From assembly GCF_000252955.1 (NCBI RefSeq), contig NC_014228.1:2953232-3017231 (forward strand): 64,000 nt of DNA, written 5' to 3'. This document shows, piece by piece, positions 9,158 to 18,688 of the stretch. The DNA is from Xenorhabdus nematophila ATCC 19061. Its GTDB lineage: Bacteria > Pseudomonadota > Gammaproteobacteria > Enterobacterales > Enterobacteriaceae. The notes below the pieces were generated by a model. The model had not been told where the DNA came from, did not search any database, and saw only the letters and a program-made list of their open reading frames with translations. Each line of letters opens with the position of its first letter. Position 1 is the first letter of the stretch. The position numbers were made by a program, and so were the translations under genes.

Positions 9158-10003
9158 TTAAATAACCCATTTATTAAATAAATAACGCGAACCATAAGCA
9201 GGAAAGACATTAATTAATGCAAAGAAGATTTTAATGAGTATTTGTACAATCATCATTGTAACAATTTGATTTACAGATAATTTTCCATAAAATGCAACAA
9301 AACAGAAAACAAAACTATCAATGACTGAAGCAATAAAAGTACTGAAAAATACCCTCAGTGCTAAGAAACGGGAATTTGTCATATCTTTCAACTTACACAA
9401 GACATATGAATTAACAAGTTCCGAAACTAAAAATGACAGGGAGGAAGCAAAAATTGCGGACAAAATATGATTCATCAGAGCGTTGTATTGATCATTTAAA
9501 TCCCAACTGGACATAGCAGGCAAATTTGTTGAAATACTCAACAAAGATACAATGATCAAATTCGAGACTAATGACATATATATTGCTTTTCTTGCTAACC
9601 TAAAACCATAAAATTCACTTAGTAAATCAATAACTAAGAATGAAAATGGGTAAATAAAAGTGCCGGGAGTGACAATGATATCAAGGTATTCTATGTAAAC
9701 AGGCTTGGCTGCTGCTATATTGCTGAATGTGTAGAAAACAGTCAGCAATAATGCTAAAAATGAATAAACAATCCAAGATTTTTCATTTCGCTCTTCAATT
9801 TCATAAACTGACGGGATATTAGGAAAACTAGTGTATAACTTCCTATAAAGTGATTTTACTTCGTGATTATCTAAATCATCTGATATTTCACTTTTTTCAA
9901 GCTCCTTCGTATTTATTTTTAACACCTTCCCGGTTGATAAAATTAATACATTCGCTGTATTATCCTGACTATTAAATCCCAATAATTTATATTTTTTTCC
10001 CAT
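9158..10003 (-). CDS. YhhQ/QPTR-family queuosine-precursor transporter with N-terminal extension
   Basis: 281 aa. Residues about 80-281 are a multi-helix membrane domain of the VUT/QPTR family (TIGR00697; E. coli YhhQ imports preQ0/preQ1), with family-like VTPGTFIYPFSFLVIDLLSE and FAYGK/SVIDSFVF-type segments. Residues 1-80 are soluble and extra compared with YhhQ (about 220 aa), beginning KKYKLLGFNSQDNTANVLI, possibly a small beta-rich domain. The gene overlaps the upstream regulator by 17 bases, so the two form one operon. Cargo is inferred to be a deazaguanine or related base, but the extension may mean a specialised role. Confidence 0.8.
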   Translation of the reverse strand: MGKKYKLLGFNSQDNTANVLILSTGKVLKINTKELEKSEISDDLDNHEVKSLYRKLYTSFPNIPSVYEIEERNEKSWIVYSFLALLLTVFYTFSNIAAAKPVYIEYLDIIVTPGTFIYPFSFLVIDLLSEFYGFRLARKAIYMSLVSNLIIVSLLSISTNLPAMSSWDLNDQYNALMNHILSAIFASSLSFLVSELVNSYVLCKLKDMTNSRFLALRVFFSTFIASVIDSFVFCFVAFYGKLSVNQIVTMMIVQILIKIFFALINVFPAYGSRYLFNKWVI

Positions 10004-10601
10004 ATCCGAACCGTTCTTCCATTATATCCCCAATTACCACAGAACTATCCACATCTTCTTTATCAAATTCTCTGATATAAAACTGCCGTTGTTTTGGATC
10101 GAAACATAATTTTGGATTGTTGTTCTGATAATTACCCCTCTTTATTATTAATAAATCACCTGCATTATATTTACCTGAAAAATCATTCTCAAGTAAAACA
10201 GCGATGATATTAGGTCCTGTGCCAAAATAATAAGTGAGTTCTCTTTGAACAATGAGAGAGCCGATTTTGCTGTCAATCAATGCAGGAGTAATGCATTCAG
10301 ATTGCATAAATATCGGAACAGCACAGGGGTTCATGTTCCCCTCATGAGAGACAATGGCGTCTAAACGTTCTTTTTCTGCTATATCCGTTGTTTCTATCTC
10401 ACTATATGATACACCAAAAAAATTGGAGACCTTCTGGATTGTAGAAGAATGAACACCTTGAACTCTGCCATCCAAGATATTATAGATGGTTGTTCGGTTA
10501 AGCCCTGTTCGATCACAGATCGATACTCTCGTTTCCCCTCTGGAATCAATCAGATACTGTAGATTTTTTCTCAGGTGTTCCATTTTTTGTTTTTTATACA
10601 T
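9987..10601 (-). CDS. XRE-type regulator with S24/LexA-like C-terminal domain
   Basis: 204 aa. An N-terminal helix-turn-helix (about residues 10-65; RVSICDRTGLNRTTIYNILD) resembles Cro/CI proteins. The C-terminal part (about 110-195; ALLENDFSGKYNAGDLLIIKRG type strands) resembles the S24 peptidase-like fold of phage repressors but I see no clear Ser/Lys autocleavage pair. The ATG at 10583 (MEHLRKN) is an alternative start. Its 17-base overlap with the transporter gene suggests it controls, or is controlled with, that transporter; ligand sensing through the C-terminal domain is speculation. Confidence 0.75.
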   Translation of the reverse strand: MYKKQKMEHLRKNLQYLIDSRGETRVSICDRTGLNRTTIYNILDGRVQGVHSSTIQKVSNFFGVSYSEIETTDIAEKERLDAIVSHEGNMNPCAVPIFMQSECITPALIDSKIGSLIVQRELTYYFGTGPNIIAVLLENDFSGKYNAGDLLIIKRGNYQNNNPKLCFDPKQRQFYIREFDKEDVDSSVVIGDIMEERFGYGKKI

Positions 10602-11013
10602 ACTAACGCCTAGGAAAAGATATAACTCATTAATTTATATTAATTTTTAGATTAAACACTTTTTACAAAATCAGCAAAGGGTAAAAAATACTCTTGTCAT
10701 AAGATAGTAAAAGTGATAGCAGTTTTGTTTAAAATGGAATTATTTGATTCTGATATAAAATTATTTTGTATAGAAAATATTAATTAGATAAGTTATATTT
10801 TAACGAAAATCAATAAAAAACAAATAATAAACAGCATAAAAACAATACATAATAGAGAAAATATGACTTACGTTGATATTTTTTAGTTTGAATTTGCCAA
10901 TTTCCATGGAGAATTAGCTTTGATTATTATGAAATCAATAAATGCAGGAAATAAATATACTGATTATTATTTGATATCCATAAATTAACTATTATAAATT
11001 AGTTGAGATAGCG
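10602..11013. other. AT-rich divergent intergenic region
   Basis: Separates the minus-strand regulator operon from the LuxR solo gene and should hold both promoters. I see no recognisable gene beyond a 19-codon ORF without a ribosome site near 10930. Confidence 0.5.
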
Positions 11014-11709
11014 ATGAGTTTATCCTGTAAAAATAATGAATCCTATTTAAAAGGGTTAGTCGCCATGATGGAACATCTTAGTGATCCTTGGGGTATTAAG
11101 GATTCAGAGTCCCGGCATATCTACATGAATAAAGCGGCTTATCTTTATACTAACACACCAGAATATTTTGATATTGAAGGTAAATTTGACTATGAATTTC
11201 CAACTGATTGGTCTGATGTTCAGTTTTCACAAGATCTCAAAGAGCACGATCGAAGAACAAAAAAATTACAAGACAGAGTTTCAATTATTGAGACACATTA
11301 TTGGTATGGAAAAGATAGCTTAGCGCCTTTCATCAGTGAAAAATATCCTGTGTATAGCGATGATAAAACGTGTATCGGGATAGTTTGGAATGCCAAACCA
11401 CTGAATAGCCTTTCTCCTTTAAAATACATTAATCGCCAAAAACCCAGTGTTCTAACCACAGAAGCGACTATTAATCTATTTACCCAAGGTGAGCTTGATA
11501 TCATTTTCTTAATGTTGCAAAGACACTCAAGCAAAGAAATTGCCAAAATATACAATATTAGCCATAGAACGATAGAAAATAGAATCTATAACATCTATCA
11601 GAAAGCCAATGTCCATTCTATCCAACAATTTGAAGAATTTTGTCGCCACTCGCAATTAGACAGCTATATCCCAGAACGTCTAATAACAAAAGGCATTCTC
11701 TTCATCTGA
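11014..11709 (+). CDS. PAS4-LuxR solo transcriptional regulator
   Basis: 231 aa. The N-terminal about 140 residues fit the PAS_4-type sensor of the orphan LuxR family expanded in Photorhabdus and Xenorhabdus (DPWGIKDSESRHIYMNKAA). The C-terminal about 65 residues are a LuxR HTH (FTQGELDIIFLMLQRHSSKE, then ISHRTIENRIYNIYQKANV). No luxI synthase is present. Known PAS4-LuxR proteins are thought to sense host or insect-derived signals. The gene ends 16 bases before a nucleobase-permease gene, so co-transcription is likely. Confidence 0.9.
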   Translation: MSLSCKNNESYLKGLVAMMEHLSDPWGIKDSESRHIYMNKAAYLYTNTPEYFDIEGKFDYEFPTDWSDVQFSQDLKEHDRRTKKLQDRVSIIETHYWYGKDSLAPFISEKYPVYSDDKTCIGIVWNAKPLNSLSPLKYINRQKPSVLTTEATINLFTQGELDIIFLMLQRHSSKEIAKIYNISHRTIENRIYNIYQKANVHSIQQFEEFCRHSQLDSYIPERLITKGILFI

Positions 11710-11725
11710 AGAAATCAAAGTCATT

Positions 11726-13012
11726 ATGTCAGTACTCAAAATTGAACACTTTCCATTGAGCCTGGTGCCACAAACACAACGTTTATCACTGTTAAGTGTG
11801 GCTATCGTTCATCTCGGCATGTTAACGGCATTAGATCAATTTATGCTGGGCGCTGTACTCGGCAATTCTATGTCACTGATTGATGCTTTTATTACCATTT
11901 TCATCGGCAGTTTAATCTTTGGCATCATCACATTCGGGCTTGGTTTTGCTGGAATGAGAGAAGGGTTATCTGGCAGTTTGCTAGCTCGCTGGTGTGGTTT
12001 TGGTCGCATCGGATCGATATTAATTGGCCTTATTGTTGCTGTCAGTTTACTGGGTTGGTTTGGTATCCAAAACGCTATTTTCGCCCATTCTCTAAACGTC
12101 GCCTCTGGTAATAAACTCGGATTTGTCTGGGCTGCGGCCTTATCGGGTACATTATTAACTATTCTGGTCGCTTTTGGTTTTAAAGCGTTGCGTATTACAG
12201 CCAGAATTGCTGTTCCGCTGTTTGTTCTGCTGATCACTTATATCTCTACAATCGTGTTATCCGGCGTAGTAGGCCAACAACTGTATGACATAATCAAACA
12301 ACCCCATTCAGGTGAAACATTATCCATCAGTGCAGGGATCACGATTGTTGTTGGTGGTGCGATCGTTGCCAGCCTGATGACTCCCGATTTAACTCGCTAT
12401 ACAAAATCGGGTAAGCATGTTTTTGGGATCACGTTGTTAACTATCATTGTCGGTGAATTTGTGGTTAATGGCCTGGCGATCATCATCGCAAAAACCCTAA
12501 ATACAGCAGATGTTGTCACCATTATGTCTCAGGCAGCAGGGGGAGCCGGTCTTCTGGTCGTTGTATTTTCTACATTCAGAGTCAATGACCTAAATTTGTA
12601 TTCTTCATCATTAGGTATTATTAATGCGATAGAAGGTATCACAGGGAAAAAACTTCGCTATTCTCCCACTGCTGTGATGGTAGGAATGTTAGGAACACTG
12701 TTATCTATTCTGGGTATCCTGGAACGATTTGTGGATTTCCTGACTATATTGGGTGTTGTCTTTCCCCCTATTTTGGGGATCATGTTAGTGGACTACTACA
12801 TTCTGCGCTCTCACCGCAAAATTCTGGATGAAAGTCGACAACAAGGCTCACTTCCCAATACAACACCCACTATCGGCTGGTCTGCTATTATAGCCAGTAT
12901 TATTGGCAGCATTATTGGTCTGGAAATAGATTGGGGTGTACCGGTCATTAATTCATTAGTGGCTGCTAATATAACCTATGGATTATTCAAACTGGTCTGT
13001 AAGGCTCCTTAA
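11726..13012 (+). CDS. CodB-like NCS1 nucleobase permease
   Basis: 428 aa integral membrane protein with about 12 predicted helices and the NCS1 (cytosine/purine permease) pattern: AIVHLGMLTALDQFMLGAVL near the N-terminus and VGGAIVASLMTPDLTRY mid-protein. It imports cytosine or a related base by cation symport in characterised relatives; here the substrate is inferred. It directly follows the LuxR solo gene and converges on iolB, so it probably does not belong to inositol metabolism. Confidence 0.85.
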   Translation: MSVLKIEHFPLSLVPQTQRLSLLSVAIVHLGMLTALDQFMLGAVLGNSMSLIDAFITIFIGSLIFGIITFGLGFAGMREGLSGSLLARWCGFGRIGSILIGLIVAVSLLGWFGIQNAIFAHSLNVASGNKLGFVWAAALSGTLLTILVAFGFKALRITARIAVPLFVLLITYISTIVLSGVVGQQLYDIIKQPHSGETLSISAGITIVVGGAIVASLMTPDLTRYTKSGKHVFGITLLTIIVGEFVVNGLAIIIAKTLNTADVVTIMSQAAGGAGLLVVVFSTFRVNDLNLYSSSLGIINAIEGITGKKLRYSPTAVMVGMLGTLLSILGILERFVDFLTILGVVFPPILGIMLVDYYILRSHRKILDESRQQGSLPNTTPTIGWSAIIASIIGSIIGLEIDWGVPVINSLVAANITYGLFKLVCKAP

Positions 13013-13028
13013 CATTATTGCGCCTAAT

Positions 13029-13052
13029 ATTGCTCCTCATACGGGGAGCAAT
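13029..13052. terminator. Bidirectional terminator between permease and iolB
   Basis: ATTGCTCC (13029-13036) pairs with GGAGCAAT (13045-13052). It lies between two convergent genes with AT-rich sequence on both sides. Confidence 0.7.
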
Positions 13053-13084
13053 CATTTCCATTCAGTAATCGCAATCTACTCTAC

Positions 13085-13915
13085 TTAAGAGTGAGCGTGT
13101 TTACCTGCATATTCTGCACCATTAACCCATTGATGATCCCCTTCCCACGTAAATAACCATTTACGCGTTGGGCCAGCCATGACATTCAAGTAATAATTGT
13201 CATAGCCTGCAATAGTCGTGACAGGGTGATACCCTTTCGGCACCATAACCACATCCTTGTTATACACCGCCATTGTTTCATCCAGTGAGCGATCATCAGT
13301 ATAGACTCGCTGCACACAAAAACCCTGTGATGGATTCAAACGGTGGTAATAAGTCTCTTCCAAATACGTTTCCTGTGGTTCGTTATCAGTATCGTGCTTG
13401 TGGCTGGGATAAGAGCTGGTGCATCCTTCGTCTGTATAGACTTCAACGACCAGTAAACTATCCGCAGGTTGATCATCCGGAAGGATATTATGAACATAGC
13501 GTCGATTATTACCATTGCCACGCTGTTCAGCACTAATATCCTGCGGGGCAATTAAGCGAGTAGGATAACTGCCTTTACTGTTAGCCTGACAAACAGCCAG
13601 TTCAAGATGTGTTTCGGCGAAAATTTCCATCCATTCATGCGGTGCAACATAGACTGCATAAGGTTTTGTTCGCTCAAATGGATTCATCCGCTCCCCAATC
13701 TGCTCAAATTTTTTATGAGACGTAATCACCGTTGCTTTACCAGCGATTAACACTAAACAGGTTTCATGTTCTGATGCAGGTAAGGTAATAGATTCTCCCG
13801 CATCAAACTCATAAACAGCAAAATGAACATATCCCCAGTTTGCTGTTTTTGGTGTGACATACTGCGTCCGTTTATTCTGATCAGGTGCGTGATATTTTGA
13901 TAGTAGTTCAGACAT
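13085..13915 (-). CDS. iolB: 5-deoxy-glucuronate isomerase
   Basis: 276 aa, usual length about 270. Bicupin fold; a cluster of metal ligands fits the segment YPSHKHDTDNEPQETYLEE and a later H (KGYHPVTTIAGYDNYYLNVM). It converts 5-deoxy-D-glucuronate to 5-dehydro-2-deoxy-D-gluconate, the step before IolC. Last gene of the minus-strand iol transcript, 22 bases after iolE. Confidence 0.95.
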   Translation of the reverse strand: MSELLSKYHAPDQNKRTQYVTPKTANWGYVHFAVYEFDAGESITLPASEHETCLVLIAGKATVITSHKKFEQIGERMNPFERTKPYAVYVAPHEWMEIFAETHLELAVCQANSKGSYPTRLIAPQDISAEQRGNGNNRRYVHNILPDDQPADSLLVVEVYTDEGCTSSYPSHKHDTDNEPQETYLEETYYHRLNPSQGFCVQRVYTDDRSLDETMAVYNKDVVMVPKGYHPVTTIAGYDNYYLNVMAGPTRKWLFTWEGDHQWVNGAEYAGKHAHS

Positions 13916-13937
13916 TGAGTCCCCCCAACTTCCGCGT

Positions 13938-14828
13938 TTAAATCAATCCGGCTTGTTTAGCGAATCTGTGTAAGTTGTTATATCCCAATGTGGCATATGT
14001 CAATGGATGGGCGACCGCAGGATCTTGCTCTGCTTCAACCACCAGCCAACCTTTATATTGGCTCTTATGCAGTACTTCAAAAATAGCCGGATAATCAATG
14101 CAACCATCTCCGGGCACGGTAAAAACACCACTTAGCACAGCATCAAGAAAGCTGGTTTTGCGGTTTTTGACATCTTTCAATATATCCGGACGAATATCTT
14201 TACAATGCACGTGATTAATACGCTTGCACCAGCGCCTTGCCACTGCCAATGGATCATCTCCCGCAAAAGTTAAATGCCCGGTATCTAACAATAGCCCAAC
14301 TTCTTCCCCTGTATTTTCCATCAGATTATTGATGTCTTCCGCACTTTCAATCACCGTTCCCATATGATGGTGATAAGCAATTTGTACTCCTTGTGACTGA
14401 GTATAACGAGCGAATTCCGTCAGTTTTTCACCATATTCTTGCCAACGTTTTTCTGGAAACAATGGACGCAGGTGTACAGGTTTGTTCTGAATACCATGAA
14501 TACAGTGTGTCACTTCTGCAAAAACCATTACAGTTGCACCTAATTCGCGTAACAGATTCAAATGGGGCCGGACAGCGATAATTTCGTCTTCAACACTACG
14601 TGTCAATAACTCACCAGAATACCAGCCAGACACCAGTTTCAAATGATGAGCTGCCAGAATTGGCCCTAAAATTTGTGCCTGACGGGGAAATTTATTACCG
14701 AGTTCAAAACCAGCAAATCCGGCCTGCCGTCCTTCTGCCAAACATATTTCCAATGGTGTTTTAGCCCCCAGGGAAGGCAAATCGTCATTAGTCCATGTCA
14801 GAGGATTAATACCAAGTTGAGCAACCAT
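13938..14828 (-). CDS. iolE: myo-Inosose-2 dehydratase
   Basis: 296 aa, xylose-isomerase-like TIM barrel (AP endonuclease 2 superfamily). It begins with the typical GINPLTWTNDDLPSLG. Metal-site residues are visible in AYHHHMGTVIES, LLLDTGHL, HVHCKDI and VVEAEQDP. It dehydrates 2-keto-myo-inositol to the diketone used by IolD. Lies between iolC (106-base gap) and iolB. Confidence 0.95.
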   Translation of the reverse strand: MVAQLGINPLTWTNDDLPSLGAKTPLEICLAEGRQAGFAGFELGNKFPRQAQILGPILAAHHLKLVSGWYSGELLTRSVEDEIIAVRPHLNLLRELGATVMVFAEVTHCIHGIQNKPVHLRPLFPEKRWQEYGEKLTEFARYTQSQGVQIAYHHHMGTVIESAEDINNLMENTGEEVGLLLDTGHLTFAGDDPLAVARRWCKRINHVHCKDIRPDILKDVKNRKTSFLDAVLSGVFTVPGDGCIDYPAIFEVLHKSQYKGWLVVEAEQDPAVAHPLTYATLGYNNLHRFAKQAGLI

Positions 14829-14934
14829 AAGGATTCTCCTTAAGATATAAATCGGTGATATTCTGTTTCCCCTTACCTTTCAAGCGGCAGCCTGATTCAT
14901 TGTGCTGCTACCTGAAATTTATGAGGGATCTCGT

Positions 14935-16842
14935 TCAATGACCCCGCTGGCACCAGTAACGAATCAAATTGTGGTAATTGGTTTTTATTTGCTGAATGAA
15001 AGTTTCTTCATCAATTTCTCCCGCCAGCCATTTCAATGATGGCTGACCGAATAAGGTTCTCCCGACAGCAAAACCTTTCACTATCGATTTACCCGCAGCC
15101 GCCTTGAAACTTGCTTGCAAAATTGATACTGAGGCATCAAGCCCCAATATCACAATGCCACGGCAATAAGGGTCATGATGTTCAATCAAAGCCGCAATGT
15201 GATCCCATGTGACAGATTGCATGGGAGGTAGCTTCCACCAATCTGGTTTAATACCTAAGTGGTAGAAACGCTGGAGAGCCCGTAAATAAAGTTCATCGGA
15301 ATGAGGCATGTCTGTCGGTAAAATGACCTCCAGCAACAACTCATGCCCTGATTGGCAACAGGCTGAATATACTTCCTGTATGATTTTTTCCTGTTCCAGA
15401 CGCATGAGGGACTCATCTTCCGGATGAAAAAATACCAAACATTTCACAATATGTTCCTGTGGCCAACTCACCAGTTGAGAACCAATATTGCCGTGCTCAA
15501 GACAAAGAGGACGAGAGGCGGGTAATTCAACTGGACGACCAATCCATAATCCTTGCCCTGTCGCTGCATTCAATACATCCTGGCCGAAACTACTGTCACA
15601 CAATATTCCTGTTTTTCCCGCCAGATGAGCTTCTGAACTGGCTTCCTGACTCGCACGAAACAGTAATTTTTTTAACTGTGAGATTTGATCAAGATTGGCA
15701 TTGACCTTACGTGCCATTTCAACAAACTGGATGCGGTGATCAAACGCCATAACATATAATTCGTCCCATTGTTTATGGCGGCTGCCTATTCGGTGCAAAT
15801 GGCTGAGGTAAGGATCTAAATCGGGACGCGATATTTTTGTCGCTCGTGCCAGATAATTATCCAATTCAATTTTATCTGGCATGGCTGGCGCACAACCATG
15901 ACGGGAAACCACTAAGGCGCCACAGGCATTGGCATAAGTGCAGGCTTGCTCCCAACTCTCATTATTGAGATACCCCCGCAACAAGCCAGACATAAAGGCA
16001 TCTCCAGCCCCCAAAACGTTCAGAATTTCCACTTTAACGCCCTGTACCGTCATTCCTTCATCCAAGGTAGCAGGAATATTGGCAGTGAATACAGAGCATC
16101 CCAAAGCCCCTTTTTTGCAGACCAAGGTTGCAGAAGTCAGTGCTCTCACACGGCGCAAAGCATCTAAAGTATCCGTTGAGCCACCAGCAATATGAAATTC
16201 CTCTTCTGTTCCTACAATCAAATCAAACTGGGAAAGCACTTCCTGTAATTGTGCTGTGACTTGTTCTGAGGCGATGTAGCGAGTTTCACCATCACCAAGA
16301 GCAGTCAGCCCCCACAATACGGGCCTATAATCGATATCTATGACGGTTTTAACGCCATGACGACGGGCATATTGCAGCGCAGTTAATACAGCATCACGCG
16401 TTTTGGCATGGGAAAGGTGGGTTCCGGTGATCGCCAAGCAACGGGCAGATGCAATATAGTCTTCACTGAAATCATCGCGGGTAATGGCCATATCAGCACA
16501 GTTATCACGGTAAAAAATCAGCGGGAAAGTGTCACTATCTTTAATTCCCAGTAAAACCAAGGCCGTCAGACGATCTTTATCGGTAATTAAATGGCTGGTA
16601 TCACAACCGACCCGTTCCAGTTCTTCACGCAGAAAACGCCCCATGTGTTCATCACCGACTCTTGCCAGCATTGAGGATTTCAATCCCTGACGCGCCGTAC
16701 CATATGCCACATTCCCTGACGATCCACCCAGATATTTTGCAAAGCTTCCCATGTCTTCCAGACGCGCACCAATTTGCTGACCATACAGATCAACCGCAAT
16801 ACGCCCCATGCAGATAACATCAAACTTTCTATGCTGCTTCAT
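14935..16842 (-). CDS. iolC: Bifunctional 5-dehydro-2-deoxygluconokinase / phosphogluconate aldolase
   Basis: 635 aa from the ATG at 16842. A longer frame to 17031 exists but its extra 63 residues overlap the symporter gene and look non-coding. Residues 1 to about 325 are a PfkB-type sugar kinase with the signature NVLGAGDAFMSGLL, including the catalytic Asp. Residues about 335-635 are a DUF2090/IolJ-like aldolase domain (MAFDHRIQFVEMA). One protein therefore phosphorylates and then cleaves the substrate to DHAP and malonate semialdehyde. No separate iolJ is present, consistent with the fusion. Starts 11 bases after the symporter gene. Confidence 0.95.
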   Translation of the reverse strand: MKQHRKFDVICMGRIAVDLYGQQIGARLEDMGSFAKYLGGSSGNVAYGTARQGLKSSMLARVGDEHMGRFLREELERVGCDTSHLITDKDRLTALVLLGIKDSDTFPLIFYRDNCADMAITRDDFSEDYIASARCLAITGTHLSHAKTRDAVLTALQYARRHGVKTVIDIDYRPVLWGLTALGDGETRYIASEQVTAQLQEVLSQFDLIVGTEEEFHIAGGSTDTLDALRRVRALTSATLVCKKGALGCSVFTANIPATLDEGMTVQGVKVEILNVLGAGDAFMSGLLRGYLNNESWEQACTYANACGALVVSRHGCAPAMPDKIELDNYLARATKISRPDLDPYLSHLHRIGSRHKQWDELYVMAFDHRIQFVEMARKVNANLDQISQLKKLLFRASQEASSEAHLAGKTGILCDSSFGQDVLNAATGQGLWIGRPVELPASRPLCLEHGNIGSQLVSWPQEHIVKCLVFFHPEDESLMRLEQEKIIQEVYSACCQSGHELLLEVILPTDMPHSDELYLRALQRFYHLGIKPDWWKLPPMQSVTWDHIAALIEHHDPYCRGIVILGLDASVSILQASFKAAAGKSIVKGFAVGRTLFGQPSLKWLAGEIDEETFIQQIKTNYHNLIRYWCQRGH

Positions 16843-16853
16843 TGATTCACCTC

Positions 16854-18527
16854 TTACCGAATATGGTATTTTAGTGTTTTTCCCGTCCGGTAGAATACAT
16901 AGCCCAGAATTCCTACAGCCAAGAGATAATAGAGAACCATCACATAAGCCGGCACGTTGTGAGCGAGGAAGACATACATAGAAATGACAGCCAAGGTAAT
17001 TAGCCATCCCATCGGTTTCACCATTGACCACGGTGTAATATCTACCTGTCCTGTATACACTTCTTGGTAAGACTCTGCCGGGAAGAAATAGCCAATCGTT
17101 AGCATAAAGAGAATATTGAGGACAAACAGAATACCAACCAAATGGAAGAAATGAAGATCGATATCCAGCATGAAATTACCAATGATATAAGCCGACATAC
17201 CAAACAGCAGCCCTAGTTTTGCCGCAATGGGGGGAACCCGCTTTGTCATCAGCCCGACCAATACCACACTCAGGATCGGCGCATTGAAAATTCCCTGTAA
17301 TTGCTGAATCAGATAAAACAAGCCATCAGGAGCATTAGCAACAAGCGGAGCAATAATCATTGTTGCCAGCGCCAACCCGATTCCCAGATATTTACCCACC
17401 GCTACCGTCTGAGCTTCTGAAGCATTTGGATTCATCCGTGGTTTATAAATATTGACGGTAAATAATGTTACGGAGGAATTCAGGCCACCGCTGAATGTTG
17501 AGAATACGGCGCCCACGACCACCGCAGCAAAAAAGCCAACCAAGACTTTGGGGAGCACCAGTTGCACCAGTGCGGGATAGGCATTATCTGGATTATCTAT
17601 CTGACCACTGAAAATATGAAATGCAATGATCCCCGGCAGGATAATGATGGAAGGAATAATGAGCTTAAATAAGGCGCACAGCATGACCCCTTTTTGCCCT
17701 TCTGCCAGATTCTTGGCGCTCAATGATTTCTGCACAATAGATTGGTTGGTACACCAGAAGAACATGTTAGAGACAATCAGCCCTGTAAACAGCGTCGAAA
17801 ATGGAACAAGTGAGTCTTCACTTCCAATGGAATTGAATTTATCCGGATTTGACTGATAAACATCGGTTAAACCTTTCCAGGCATTGCCATCCCCGACATA
17901 CATCAAGGCAAAGATGGTCACCATCAACCCACCGGCAATCAAACCAACGCCGTTAATGGTATCTGCTACCGCAATCGCTTTGAGCCCGCCAAAGATTGCG
18001 TAAATCGCACCGAGTCCGCCAACCCCCCAAACCATGATCCAAAGTGCCGTTGTTTTATCCACATGAAAGATTTGTGAAACCTGGAACAAACTTTCCAGTG
18101 CAATGGCCCCGGTATATAGCACGATAGGTAATAATGAAATCACATACATCGCTAAAAATAGAATTGATGTAATCAGCAATGTATTTTTATCAAACCGACG
18201 TTCAAGAAATTCAGGGATCGTCGAAATACCCAATTTCAGATATTTTGGCAGGAAATAAATAGCAAATAATACAATCGTTAATGCCGCAATCACTTCCCAG
18301 GCCATGACAATAAAGCCGGTTCTGAATGCCAAGCCATTTAAACCCACCAAATGTTCAGTAGACAAATTCATTAATAGCATAGAGCTACCAATGTATATTC
18401 CGGTCAGGGAACGCCCACCAAGAAAATAGCCTTCAGTAGAAGTACTCAATTGTTTATTTTGCGTTTTGTAATAAGCAATCCCTGCGACCAATAGGGTAAA
18501 ACCAATAAAAGAAAGAAAAGCTGACAT
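16854..18527 (-). CDS. Sodium:solute symporter (SSS family), probable inositol transporter
   Basis: 557 aa; start at 18527 because GGAGGG lies just upstream, while the ATG at 18539 overlaps that ribosome site. About 14 helices, as in vSGLT. SSS family segments are visible (TEGYFLGGRSLTG, GGLKAIAVADTINGVGLIAGG, AAVVVGAVFSTFSGGLNSS). Position inside the iol operon, between iolG and iolC, points to Na+-coupled uptake of myo-inositol or a related cyclitol; glucose or galactose would be the family alternatives. Confidence 0.88.
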   Translation of the reverse strand: MSAFLSFIGFTLLVAGIAYYKTQNKQLSTSTEGYFLGGRSLTGIYIGSSMLLMNLSTEHLVGLNGLAFRTGFIVMAWEVIAALTIVLFAIYFLPKYLKLGISTIPEFLERRFDKNTLLITSILFLAMYVISLLPIVLYTGAIALESLFQVSQIFHVDKTTALWIMVWGVGGLGAIYAIFGGLKAIAVADTINGVGLIAGGLMVTIFALMYVGDGNAWKGLTDVYQSNPDKFNSIGSEDSLVPFSTLFTGLIVSNMFFWCTNQSIVQKSLSAKNLAEGQKGVMLCALFKLIIPSIIILPGIIAFHIFSGQIDNPDNAYPALVQLVLPKVLVGFFAAVVVGAVFSTFSGGLNSSVTLFTVNIYKPRMNPNASEAQTVAVGKYLGIGLALATMIIAPLVANAPDGLFYLIQQLQGIFNAPILSVVLVGLMTKRVPPIAAKLGLLFGMSAYIIGNFMLDIDLHFFHLVGILFVLNILFMLTIGYFFPAESYQEVYTGQVDITPWSMVKPMGWLITLAVISMYVFLAHNVPAYVMVLYYLLAVGILGYVFYRTGKTLKYHIR

Positions 18528-18688
18528 ATAACCCTCCACCCTGATTAACCAATTTCAGGCAGTAATGAGCTGACAGAAAATTCCTATTCTTATTTGTGGA
18601 AATGGCAAAACATGTGTACCCGCTATGTTTCAAGTTAATAGTCAGCCATAGTGATGGTTGCCGGAACAGGTATGATATTGATAACGCC

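Noticed and set aside
14935..17031. Longer iolC frame of 698 codons
   Set aside because: The extra 63 residues overlap the symporter gene, look non-coding, and the kinase fold starts at the ATG at 16842.
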